From positions 1-64,000 of the forward strand of contig CAZLQD010000017.1 in the NCBI GenBank assembly GCA_964561605.1: a DNA stretch of 64,000 bases. The letters are read 5' to 3'. Of this stretch, positions 8,681 through 16,150 are shown piece after piece (positions within the stretch are counted from its first letter, which is position 1; each line of letters begins with the position of its first letter). The translations under genes were made by a program, and so were the position numbers. This DNA is from JALUZX01 sp964561605 (GTDB taxonomy: Bacteria > Planctomycetota > UBA1135 > JALUZX01). The notes beneath the pieces are model-generated. The model did no database searches and had not been told where the DNA came from. It saw nothing but the letters and a program-made list of their open reading frames with translations.

Positions 8681-9617
8681 GGCCGGCCGCCTGGAATGCC
8701 CTTTCCCGAAGGATCCGGGAGACGGCCTGCCCGCAATTGGTGCCCAGGTCGATCTCTTCGGCCTCGCCGATGGAGAGGACGACTTCGAAACGGGCCTCCT
8801 CCAGGGGGGCCAGGATCTCTTCGGGCAGGGAGGTCCGCTCCGGGGCCAGGAAGGTGGCGATTCCGTTCTCCCGGGCCCTTTCGGTCTGGTTGACGGGAGT
8901 GATCTTCACGAGGAACTTCCCGGGGTCGAAGAGCTCCGCCACGCGGGCCGGATCGAAGGGGATCCCCGGGCCCAGGGCGAAGTTGAGGGTGAGTTTCCTG
9001 TCTCCCTCCTCGAACCAGGTCTCCCCGAACCGGGCGATCTCCTCCAGGCTCCACTTGGGGTGGGGCATGATGCGGTCCCTGTAGTCCTCGTCGGTGGAGT
9101 TCGCCGAGAACTGGACCTGGAAACGGCCGCCGGGATACAGGCGGTTCTTGATCTCCAGGAGTCTCTCGAACCAGGCGCCCGAGCGGGCGGGTGCGATGGT
9201 GGGGACGGTCGGGATGAGGCCCGGGGCGTCGTAGCGCTCCGGGAGCATCTCGAGCACTTCCAGGACCGAGGGGTTGAGGGCGGGCTCGCCCATGCGGGCG
9301 AAGTGGAGCTTCCACTTGGGGACGGGGACCTTCCGGCCCGGGAAACGCCGGTCCACCAGGAAGTCCAGGAGGAAGAGCATCTCGCCGGGCATGAGGTTGC
9401 CCAGGAACATGCCTCCTGCGTCGCAGAAGAGGCATCCCACGGGGCAACCGAACTGGGTGGAGAGGATGGTGACCCATTTCTCTTCCACAGGAAACCTGGG
9501 ATCCCGGGTGTCCACGAACTCCACCAGGTGGGATCCGTCTCCTCTCAAGGAGGCCACGAGGATCTCACCGAGGCCGTCCTTCTTCTTCGATTCGACGATT
9601 CGAAAGTCGGGGGTCAT
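8673..9617 (-). CDS. Compact RlmN/Cfr-like radical SAM protein
   Basis: 314 residues. The radical SAM cluster motif CxxxCxxC is at Cys58, Cys62 and Cys65 (QFGCPVGCLFCDAGG). A GEP motif (RMGEPALN) follows, then a SANSTDEDYRDRIMPHPK segment that aligns with the RlmN region around SLHA/IPxNK. Near the end, LGTNCGQAVS carries Cys295, matching the methyl-accepting or resolving cysteine of the RlmN/Cfr CGQL motif. It is therefore a dual-cysteine (class A) radical SAM methyltransferase relative. It is shorter than RlmN (about 380 aa): only about 45 residues precede the core, so the N-terminal RNA-binding accessory domain is missing. The substrate is unknown and may not be 23S rRNA. It lies between a flavoprotein (4-base overlap) and a hydrolase (8-base overlap). 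Confidence 0.85.
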   Translation of the reverse strand: MTPDFRIVESKKKDGLGEILVASLRGDGSHLVEFVDTRDPRFPVEEKWVTILSTQFGCPVGCLFCDAGGMFLGNLMPGEMLFLLDFLVDRRFPGRKVPVPKWKLHFARMGEPALNPSVLEVLEMLPERYDAPGLIPTVPTIAPARSGAWFERLLEIKNRLYPGGRFQVQFSANSTDEDYRDRIMPHPKWSLEEIARFGETWFEEGDRKLTLNFALGPGIPFDPARVAELFDPGKFLVKITPVNQTERARENGIATFLAPERTSLPEEILAPLEEARFEVVLSIGEAEEIDLGTNCGQAVSRILRERAFQAAGRD

Positions 9618-10531
9618 TTCCCGGCCTCCTCGAGGTAGCGGGCCGCCTCCAGGGCGGCGGCCATACCGTCTCCTGCGGCGACCACCGCCTGCCTGTCCCT
9701 CCCCCGGCGCAGGTCCCCTGCGGCGAAGAGTCCCTCCAGGCCCGTCCGGCCCCTTCCGTCCAGGGGAAGGGTCCCGCCGGGGGCCAGGGATTCCCGGGGA
9801 AGGAGGGAGAGATCCGGTTCCTTCCCCACGGCCGAAAGCATCCTGTCGACCCGGAGGTTCTCCTCCCCTTCGGGGGAGGAGAGAGAGACTACCAGTTCGT
9901 CGTCCCTCCCTTCCAGGGCCAGGATCGACGTGTTCGGGAAGACTCGGACTCCCAGGGCTCTTGCGGTTGCCATGATTCGTGGGAGGGCCCGGAAGTCTCC
10001 GCCCCTGTGGACGATCCGGACTTCCATGCCCCGCGAGGCCAGGTAGGCCGCCTGGTCGAAGGCCACGTCTCCGCCTCCGGCCACAAGGACCCGGCGTGCC
10101 GGGCCGTTCTCCAGGAGCCTGTCGGCCCGCTGGAAGATCAGGTTCCCCAGGAGTTCCTCCTCTCCTGGAAGCCCCAGCCTCCGGGGCCGGCTTCCCGTTG
10201 CGACGATCACCGCCCGGGCGAGGACTTCCCCTTCCGAAGCGGCGAGGAGGAACCCTCCGGGGACGGGAAGGATCCGCTCCACTTCACTCCGGAGGAGGGG
10301 GACTCCGAGCCGGGAGGCCTGGCGGGCCATCCTCCCGGCAAGCTCCTTTCCCGCCACGGGGGAAGGGAAGCCCGGGTAGTTCTCCACGAGGAAGGCCGCG
10401 GCCAGGGCGCCGCCAGGCCGGTCCTTCTCCAGGAGGAGGGTGGGGATGCCCATGCGGTGGGCCTGGAGGGCGGCGGCAAGGCCGGCCGGGCCTGCCCCGA
10501 CGACGGCAAGGTGTGGTGCAGGGGGGTCCAT
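9614..10531 (-). CDS. Thioredoxin-reductase-like FAD/NAD(P)H oxidoreductase lacking the CxxC disulfide
   Basis: 305 residues with two dinucleotide-binding folds: VVGAGPAGLAAA for FAD at residues 10-21, a second VLVAGGGDVAFDQAAYL for NAD(P)H, and the closing LEGLFAAGDLRRG FAD motif. Length and order match bacterial thioredoxin reductase. However, the CATC redox centre that should follow GLPGEE is replaced (GNLIFQRADRLLENG), and the whole protein has no cysteine. It cannot reduce thioredoxin by the standard route. Its stop overlaps the start of the RlmN-like gene by four bases. Inferred role: passing electrons from NAD(P)H to the radical SAM cluster, directly or through a flavodoxin or ferredoxin, as ferredoxin/flavodoxin reductases of this fold do. 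Confidence 0.87.
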   Translation of the reverse strand: MDPPAPHLAVVGAGPAGLAAALQAHRMGIPTLLLEKDRPGGALAAAFLVENYPGFPSPVAGKELAGRMARQASRLGVPLLRSEVERILPVPGGFLLAASEGEVLARAVIVATGSRPRRLGLPGEEELLGNLIFQRADRLLENGPARRVLVAGGGDVAFDQAAYLASRGMEVRIVHRGGDFRALPRIMATARALGVRVFPNTSILALEGRDDELVVSLSSPEGEENLRVDRMLSAVGKEPDLSLLPRESLAPGGTLPLDGRGRTGLEGLFAAGDLRRGRDRQAVVAAGDGMAAALEAARYLEEAGK

Positions 10532-10668
10532 GGCGGTGAGTGGTTGAGTGGGGCGAGGGTAAGGAAAAAGAGAAGAAAAGTCACGGAGCCCTCCTCACCT
10601 CTTCGGGCTCTTTCCTCCGGGATGGAGAGGGTGCTGAGTCCGGGACCTCTTTCGGGTATCCTTCCGGA

Positions 10669-11304
10669 ATGGATGCCCCCTTGAAGAAGACGACGCTCCT
10701 CCTGGAGAAGTGGGCCGGGGGGGACAGGAAGGCCCTGGAGGAACTCCTGGTCCTCCACATGCCCTGGATCCGGCGGGAGCTCCACAAGAGGATGACTCCC
10801 GTGCTCCGGGCCAAGGCGGAGACCATGGACCTGGTCCAGGAGTCTCTCTTCCAGTTCCTGGAGGACGCCCCGAGGTTCAAGATCGAGAACGGCAAGGTCT
10901 TCCGGGCCCTTCTCTTCGTCATCGCCAGGAATACTTTGCGCCAGCACTACCGCTGGTGGGCCGCCCAGAGGCGGAGGATCGCCCGGGAGAGGCCCTTGCC
11001 TCCGGACACGGTCCTCCACCTGGAGGATCCCAGGCAGACGCCGCTGGAGGCCTTGGAACGCAAGGAGAGGGAGGCCTGGATCCGGTTCGGCCTGGAGTTC
11101 CTCCGCGAGGGGGACAGGAGGATCATCCTCCTGCGTTACTACGAGGGCCGGCCTTTCGCGGAGATCGGGGAGATCCTCGGGATCCAGGCCAACGCCGCCA
11201 GGATGCGATTCCACAGGGCCCAGGCCAGGCTGGGGAAGATCCTGGGGCGGATCCGCCGGGGGGAGGTGGAGGAGCTTGGAGAGGAGGACGAGGGAGAAGA
11301 CTGA
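10669..11304 (+). CDS. ECF-type RNA polymerase sigma factor
   Basis: About 211 residues. Sigma region 2 lies at about 26-105 (ETMDLVQESLFQFLED, FRALLFVIARNTLRQHYRWW). Region 4 lies at about 135-192 with a helix-turn-helix (FAEIGEILGIQANAARMRF). The DLVQES and RNTLRQHYR wording is typical of planctomycete ECF groups. The ATG at 10669 begins the conserved part; a GTG at 10540 in the same frame would add 43 unconserved residues. No Shine-Dalgarno sequence precedes the ATG, and TATCCT at 10657-10662 sits seven bases before it, so the transcript may be leaderless. It is divergent from the flavoprotein operon and convergent with a Ser/Thr kinase. ECF genes near such kinases are common in this phylum, but a functional link is only inferred. 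Confidence 0.9.
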   Translation: MDAPLKKTTLLLEKWAGGDRKALEELLVLHMPWIRRELHKRMTPVLRAKAETMDLVQESLFQFLEDAPRFKIENGKVFRALLFVIARNTLRQHYRWWAAQRRRIARERPLPPDTVLHLEDPRQTPLEALERKEREAWIRFGLEFLREGDRRIILLRYYEGRPFAEIGEILGIQANAARMRFHRAQARLGKILGRIRRGEVEELGEEDEGED

Positions 11305-11384
11305 GGAAGGCCTGGAAGGACCGCCTCCCTTCTTTGGGGGGGGATTCAGAATGCGGATGGGCGGGTTTCTTCCGGCGGCCCCGG

Positions 11385-14300
11385 TCAGGGCCGGAACTGG
11401 GCGATGAAGAGGTTTCCTTCCACGAGGACGGTCTGCCGGGTTTCGCCCAGGCCGAAAGTGGCTGGCCCCTCGAAGGTCCCGGCCACGAGGGGGATACCTC
11501 CCGGTTTCAGGGCGATGAAGAGACCGTAGTCGTCCCCCAGACCCCCGGCCTGGGTGGCCCAGAGGTGGTTTCCCTCGGGATCGAAACAGGCCAGGAAGAC
11601 GTCCCGCTTCCCCGGGCCCCCAAGGGGCGTGAGGAGGGTGCGGGGTTTCCTCCTGTAGGGGAAGGCCCGGATGTTCCCCGGTTCCTGGAAGGGCGCCCCG
11701 AAGTCGGTGGTCCTCTGGAAATGGCCGGTCAGGTAGATCCTCTCCAGGACCCCGTTCTTCCCGACCTGGAGGGCGATTCCCATTCCCTCGTTGTCACCTC
11801 CCCTGGACGTGCAGGTCTCACCCAGGAGGGGCCGGCCCTCGGGGGAGATGCAGGCGAAGAAGATGTTGAATTCCCCCTGGGAGGAAAGGCTCAATTTCCG
11901 GTCACCCTGGAAGAACTTGACTTGGTGGTGGATGGTGCCTGTGATCCACACTCCGTCCTTCGGGCCTACGGCCAGGTCCCTGACGAAGTCGTCGGTGATC
12001 CCCTCGGCGTGGCGGACCCAGCGGGGGGTTCCGTCCGGGGCGAACCGGGCCAGGAAGATGTCCCATGCACGGTTCAAGGCCTGGAAACGGAAGGAGCCCC
12101 CTTTCCCCGGGAAGGTCGCCTCTTCCCGGAAACTCCCGGCGAGAACGGGGGATCCGTCGGAAAGGACACCGAGCCCGCCGAGCCGGAGGCCCTTGGGGGA
12201 TTCCCCCGCCCGCCCGGCCCAGAGGAGTGTTCCGTCCCGGCGGAACCGGGCGAGGAAGAGGAAGGCCTTCTCCTTCTCCTTCACGGAAAGGGGCCTTTTT
12301 CCTCCAAGGTAAAGGTCCCCGGAACAGACTCCGGCAAGGTAGAATCCCCCTTCCCCCTTCTTTTCCGCAGGGACGGCCAGGTGGAGATTCCCGAGTCTCC
12401 TTCCCTTTCCCAGGAAGATGGGGCGGGTCGTGGGCCGGATGGCGTGCGGGGAGGCCGGGGAGAAGAATCTCGTCCAGATCCGCTTCTCCCCCTCCTTTCC
12501 CCCGGCGGGCTCTCCTTCCACGAGTCCCAGGACCAGGACCTCCTTCTTCCCGGGCAGGGACACCATTTCCTGGATAGAGTATCTCTTCCCCCCGATACCT
12601 TCGAGAACGGGGCAGGCGTCGAGGACGTTTCCCCTGGGGCCGAACCGGGCCAGGTAGGCGCCGCCCTCTTTGCAGGAGGTCTCCATCCATTTCCACCGAG
12701 CGGGATTCAGGATGCCCGACCTGGCCGGAATGGACGCCTTGCTCCCGGTGAAATCGGCGGCCAGAAGGCCTCCGCCGTCGGGGAGGGCCAAGAGGCCTCT
12801 CGAGGCGACCTCACTTCCTCCATATCCCATTCCCGCTTCTACGGCCCACTCCAAGGAACCGGGAAGGGGGGGGATTCCGATCCGGATCCGAAGAAGCTCC
12901 GAGAGTCCCCGGACTTTCCCGGGGGGAGAGGGATCGACCAGGATGGCCCGGCAGAAGAATTCCCTTCCCAGCCAATCGGCTCCCTCGGGGATGTCCAGGT
13001 CCAGGATCCTCGTGGGGCTTGCTCCAGGCGGGGGGAAGGGAAGGGCGGCGCCCGGTTGGAAGGCAAGGTCCCCTCCCTGGAAGTCCAGGGAAAGAAGGTC
13101 CGGGGCCGGAGGGAAGGATTTCCCCCTGGGAGGAGGAAAACCCTTCTCCAGGAGGAGAAGAGCCCGGGAGGTGGTGGTTCCCCCCCGGAGCTCCAGGCGG
13201 AACCTCCTTCCCGGAAGGGGGAGGGTCTTCGCCGAGAGGCCCGGGGCGGGGCCTCCCCCGGGAGACCAACAGGGAAGGACCGGTGCCACAGCGGCCACTT
13301 TGGGAAGCCTGGCGAACTCGAGGATTCCCGGAAGTTCGAGGGCCCTTCCGCCGGGCCGTTCCGGGGATGGGATCCTCTTCGGCGCATTTACGGCGGCGAG
13401 AGGGCGGAGATCCCAGAGAGCGGGCCTGCCCTTCCAGTCGACCCAGAAACGGCCTGGCCCGAAGTTCTCGAAGAGCCAATAGGCCAGGTCCGTCTCGTCC
13501 GGCGAGGCCAGTCGCCCGCCCCACCCTCGGGCCAGTCGGAGGGCTCCCCGGGAGGTGACCCTCCAGGGGGTCAAGAGGAAATACCTCCTTTTCGGCCGTT
13601 TCGACCCGAGCCAGGCCGTGGGGATGTAAGGGCGCCAGGGTTGGATCCGGGCCAGCCTGGTCACCTGCAGGTCGTCGATCCAGGCTCCGCCTCCGCCTCC
13701 GGAGAAGAGGATCCAGGCCATTTCGCTCTCGCGTTCTGCCGTCTTCCGGGTCACTGTGCCCAGGGGGCGCCCGTCGATGTGAGCCGAGATCCTCGCTTCG
13801 TGCAGAGAGATCCTCTCGTAGTGGAGGGTGACCTGGTTGAATCCCGGGCCGCCGACCTTGTGGTTCCTGGGGAAAACCAGGAACTTGGTTTTGCCCGGGA
13901 CATTTTCGCGGCAGAAGAACTTCCCCTTGCCGGAGACCACCGCCAGGTTCGCCGTTCCGTAACGGTAATCGGGGCCTCTGCAGAGGTGCACCCCGAAGGA
14001 TTCGGTCGATTCGCCTTCTTGGCCTCCCGGCGAGGGGGAAGGGATGTGGAGGAGAAATCTGATTTCGAAATCGGCGGCGTAGGCCAGGCTGTCCGGATCC
14101 AGGGGGACGGCCAGGAGGGCCATGTCCGGATGGTCCTTCTTGCCCTGGAGGAGGAGGCAATGGTCCCCTTGGGCCCCGAAGAGATGTGGGACGATCTTGA
14201 TGTCCTGGTTGTCCCCGGCCAGGCGCCAGGGGCAGTGTTCCTCCCCCGGAGGGGGGAAGGGCCCGCAACGGAACCGGTCGAAGTCTTCCTCCCAGACGAT

Positions 14301-15797
14301 CTCCCTGCCGCCCTGGTCCTTCGCCTGGATGGCGGCGGTCTCGAGGAGCTTCCTGTGGGTGTCGTTTGCGTAGGAGAGGACCTTCTGGATCCGCTCCTTC
14401 GCCTCCTGCTCCGCTCTGGCCTGGGACCTTGCCTGGGCGAGGGCGAAGAGGATTCCTCCGAAGAGGCCGGCCAATCCCAGGGCCGCGGATCCCACCAGGA
14501 GGCGGTGCTTGCGGAGGAATTTCCCCGCCTGGTAGAGAAGGGAAGGCGGTCCCGCGAGGACCGGGTCTCCCTGGAGGTAACGGCGGAGGTCCTCCAGGAA
14601 GTCCGCCGCGGTCTGGTAACGCCTTCCCGGATCTTTCTCCAGGGCCTTCATGAGAATCCAGTCCAGCTCTCCCCGGAGCTTCTTGGCCAGGGTTTTACGG
14701 GAGAGGCCGCAGGAGGGGATCTCCTTCTCTGACAGACCGGCGATCACCGTGCTCGGGTGGAGGGGATCCTCTTCCATGATCATCTTTTGGATCTCGTAGA
14801 GGCTCCTGCCCATGGAGCTTCCTCGGTAAGGAAGATGGCCCGTGAGGATCTCGTAGAGAACCACGCCGAGGGAGTAGATGTCCGTTCGGGTGTCCACGGC
14901 CATTCCTCCCTGGGAGGCCTGCTCGGGAGACATGTAATCCGGAGTGCCCAGGACTTGGCCGGGGAGGGAGCACAGGGTGCCATCCACGAGCCTCTCTTCC
15001 AGGGCCCTGGCCAGGCCGAAGTCGATGATCTTGGGGACGGGCTTTCCGTCGGTTTCCGTCACAAGGATGTTCCCGGGCTTCAGGTCCCTGTGGATGATGC
15101 CCTTCTGGTGGGCGTGCTTGATTCCTTCCAGGACCTCGATGAACAGACCGATCCTCTCCCGGATTCCCAGGCGGTGGGTCTCGCAGTATTTCTTGATGTT
15201 GAGACCGTCGATGTATTCCATCAGGTAATAGGGCTGGCCGTCCTCGGTCTCTCCCACGTCCAGGATCCTGGCGATGGAGGGATGGTCCATCATCACCAGG
15301 GCCTGGCGTTCCGCCTCGAAGCGTTTCAGGATCCTCCTGGAGTCCATTCCCGGCCGGACCAGCTTGAGGGCGGCCTTCCTGCGGACGGGCCGTTCCTGTT
15401 CCACCAGGTAGACCCGTCCCATCCCTCCTTCCCCAAGGAGTCGGAGGATCTTGTACGGCCCGATCCACTTGGGGCGGGAAGGGGCTTCCGGGGAGGGCGG
15501 CGGGGGAGGGGGCTGGCTCTCCTCTCTCATAGGAGTGACGGGTTCCATGGCCCGGACCACGAAGAGGAACTCTTCGATCCTTGCCCGCAGCCCCGGGCCC
15601 CCTTCGGGATGATCCCGGCAGAAACTCTCCGGATCGGGCCTCTCTCCTTTGGTCCAGAGCCGCCAGAATTCCTGGAAGGCCTCTTCCTCCGGGGAGTTGG
15701 CTGGATCCCTGGAGGGAAGGTCTTTCCCCGGGGGAAGCCCCGGTTCTCCGAATTCCCCGGGGTGCTTCTCGTCCTGGTTGTCTGGAAACCGTTCCAT
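11385..15797 (-). CDS. Receptor-like Ser/Thr protein kinase with lectin-like and beta-propeller sensor region (paralogue 1)
   Basis: About 1470 residues. A short N-terminal module (PDPESFCRDHPEGGPGLRAR) precedes a complete Hanks-type kinase (about 114-430): GEGGMG loop, Lys145, HRDLKPGN with Asp238, DFG Asp259 and SPEQ. A single membrane helix (LVGSAALGLAGLFGGILFAL) and a coiled segment follow. The C-terminal half holds a beta-sandwich, a C-type-lectin-like stretch (ALRLARGWGGRLASPDE, about 740-790) and repeated propeller-like units (FLARFAPDGTPRWVRHAEG). Inferred: the propeller/lectin half senses outside the cytoplasm and the kinase signals inside. The ATG at 15797 gives an N-terminus matching the paralogue at 36140; a GTG at 15860 would add 21 residues. 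Convergent with the ECF gene. Confidence 0.88.
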   Translation of the reverse strand: MERFPDNQDEKHPGEFGEPGLPPGKDLPSRDPANSPEEEAFQEFWRLWTKGERPDPESFCRDHPEGGPGLRARIEEFLFVVRAMEPVTPMREESQPPPPPPSPEAPSRPKWIGPYKILRLLGEGGMGRVYLVEQERPVRRKAALKLVRPGMDSRRILKRFEAERQALVMMDHPSIARILDVGETEDGQPYYLMEYIDGLNIKKYCETHRLGIRERIGLFIEVLEGIKHAHQKGIIHRDLKPGNILVTETDGKPVPKIIDFGLARALEERLVDGTLCSLPGQVLGTPDYMSPEQASQGGMAVDTRTDIYSLGVVLYEILTGHLPYRGSSMGRSLYEIQKMIMEEDPLHPSTVIAGLSEKEIPSCGLSRKTLAKKLRGELDWILMKALEKDPGRRYQTAADFLEDLRRYLQGDPVLAGPPSLLYQAGKFLRKHRLLVGSAALGLAGLFGGILFALAQARSQARAEQEAKERIQKVLSYANDTHRKLLETAAIQAKDQGGREIVWEEDFDRFRCGPFPPPGEEHCPWRLAGDNQDIKIVPHLFGAQGDHCLLLQGKKDHPDMALLAVPLDPDSLAYAADFEIRFLLHIPSPSPGGQEGESTESFGVHLCRGPDYRYGTANLAVVSGKGKFFCRENVPGKTKFLVFPRNHKVGGPGFNQVTLHYERISLHEARISAHIDGRPLGTVTRKTAERESEMAWILFSGGGGGAWIDDLQVTRLARIQPWRPYIPTAWLGSKRPKRRYFLLTPWRVTSRGALRLARGWGGRLASPDETDLAYWLFENFGPGRFWVDWKGRPALWDLRPLAAVNAPKRIPSPERPGGRALELPGILEFARLPKVAAVAPVLPCWSPGGGPAPGLSAKTLPLPGRRFRLELRGGTTTSRALLLLEKGFPPPRGKSFPPAPDLLSLDFQGGDLAFQPGAALPFPPPGASPTRILDLDIPEGADWLGREFFCRAILVDPSPPGKVRGLSELLRIRIGIPPLPGSLEWAVEAGMGYGGSEVASRGLLALPDGGGLLAADFTGSKASIPARSGILNPARWKWMETSCKEGGAYLARFGPRGNVLDACPVLEGIGGKRYSIQEMVSLPGKKEVLVLGLVEGEPAGGKEGEKRIWTRFFSPASPHAIRPTTRPIFLGKGRRLGNLHLAVPAEKKGEGGFYLAGVCSGDLYLGGKRPLSVKEKEKAFLFLARFRRDGTLLWAGRAGESPKGLRLGGLGVLSDGSPVLAGSFREEATFPGKGGSFRFQALNRAWDIFLARFAPDGTPRWVRHAEGITDDFVRDLAVGPKDGVWITGTIHHQVKFFQGDRKLSLSSQGEFNIFFACISPEGRPLLGETCTSRGGDNEGMGIALQVGKNGVLERIYLTGHFQRTTDFGAPFQEPGNIRAFPYRRKPRTLLTPLGGPGKRDVFLACFDPEGNHLWATQAGGLGDDYGLFIALKPGGIPLVAGTFEGPATFGLGETRQTVLVEGNLFIAQFRP

Positions 15798-16093
15798 GGA
15801 GCTCGAGGTTGGAAGGAAAGCTTCGATGCTCGAAAGGGTCGGAAAAAGGGGCCGGAACACAGGCTCCCGGGGCGGTACGCCGGAAAAAGAGGCGATTTCC
15901 TTCCGGTCTGCCTGGAAAATCTACAACATCTTCCCCTGGTTTTCCAAGGGGAGGGGGGAAAGAGGCAGGAGCAGGGGCTTTTCCCTGTCCCGCCGGGGTC
16001 CGGGCCCTGGGCGGCCCTGCCGGGAGTCGGAGGATCACCCGATGATTCTGGATCATCTGGGGGGCGGACCATGGTCGGAAAAGGGTGGGGGGG
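15798..16093. other. Kinase leader region with a 17-bp palindrome
   Basis: A non-coding stretch between the terminator of the ELWxxDGT gene and the start of the first kinase. The only structured element I see is the palindrome GATGAT-TCTGG-ATCATC at 16041-16057. No convincing -35/-10 pair and no RNA gene could be made out. Confidence 0.4.
16041..16057. promoter_or_regulatory. Candidate operator palindrome upstream of kinase 1
   Basis: Perfect 6-bp arms GATGAT/ATCATC around TCTGG, extended by CCC/GGG with one bulge. The central 11 bases (GATTCTGGATC) match the pattern GAWTCTGGWTC seen again at 19305-19321. A binding site for a dimeric regulator is an inference from symmetry and recurrence only. 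Confidence 0.35.
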
Positions 16094-16128
16094 AAAGAAA
16101 AAAAAGCCCCGGGACTCGGCCCGGGGCT
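16094..16128 (-). terminator. Rho-independent terminator of the ELWxxDGT gene
   Basis: Read on the minus strand, a perfect 9-bp stem AGCCCCGGG/CCCGGGGCT (16105-16113 with 16120-16128) with a six-base loop is followed by eight T residues (the A run at 16098-16105 on the plus strand). It starts 23 bases after the stop codon at 16151. This is the clearest intrinsic terminator in the window. Confidence 0.9.
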
Positions 16129-16150
16129 GGATCGCGTCCCATGCGGGTGC

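Noticed and set aside
9614..10531. Genuine thioredoxin reductase (trxB)
   Set aside because: The fold matches but the CATC redox centre is absent and the protein has no cysteine.
10710..14732. 1340-codon plus-strand open frame across the ECF gene and kinase 1
   Set aside because: It lacks any motif and runs antisense to a kinase with all catalytic residues. High GC makes such long shadow frames common here.
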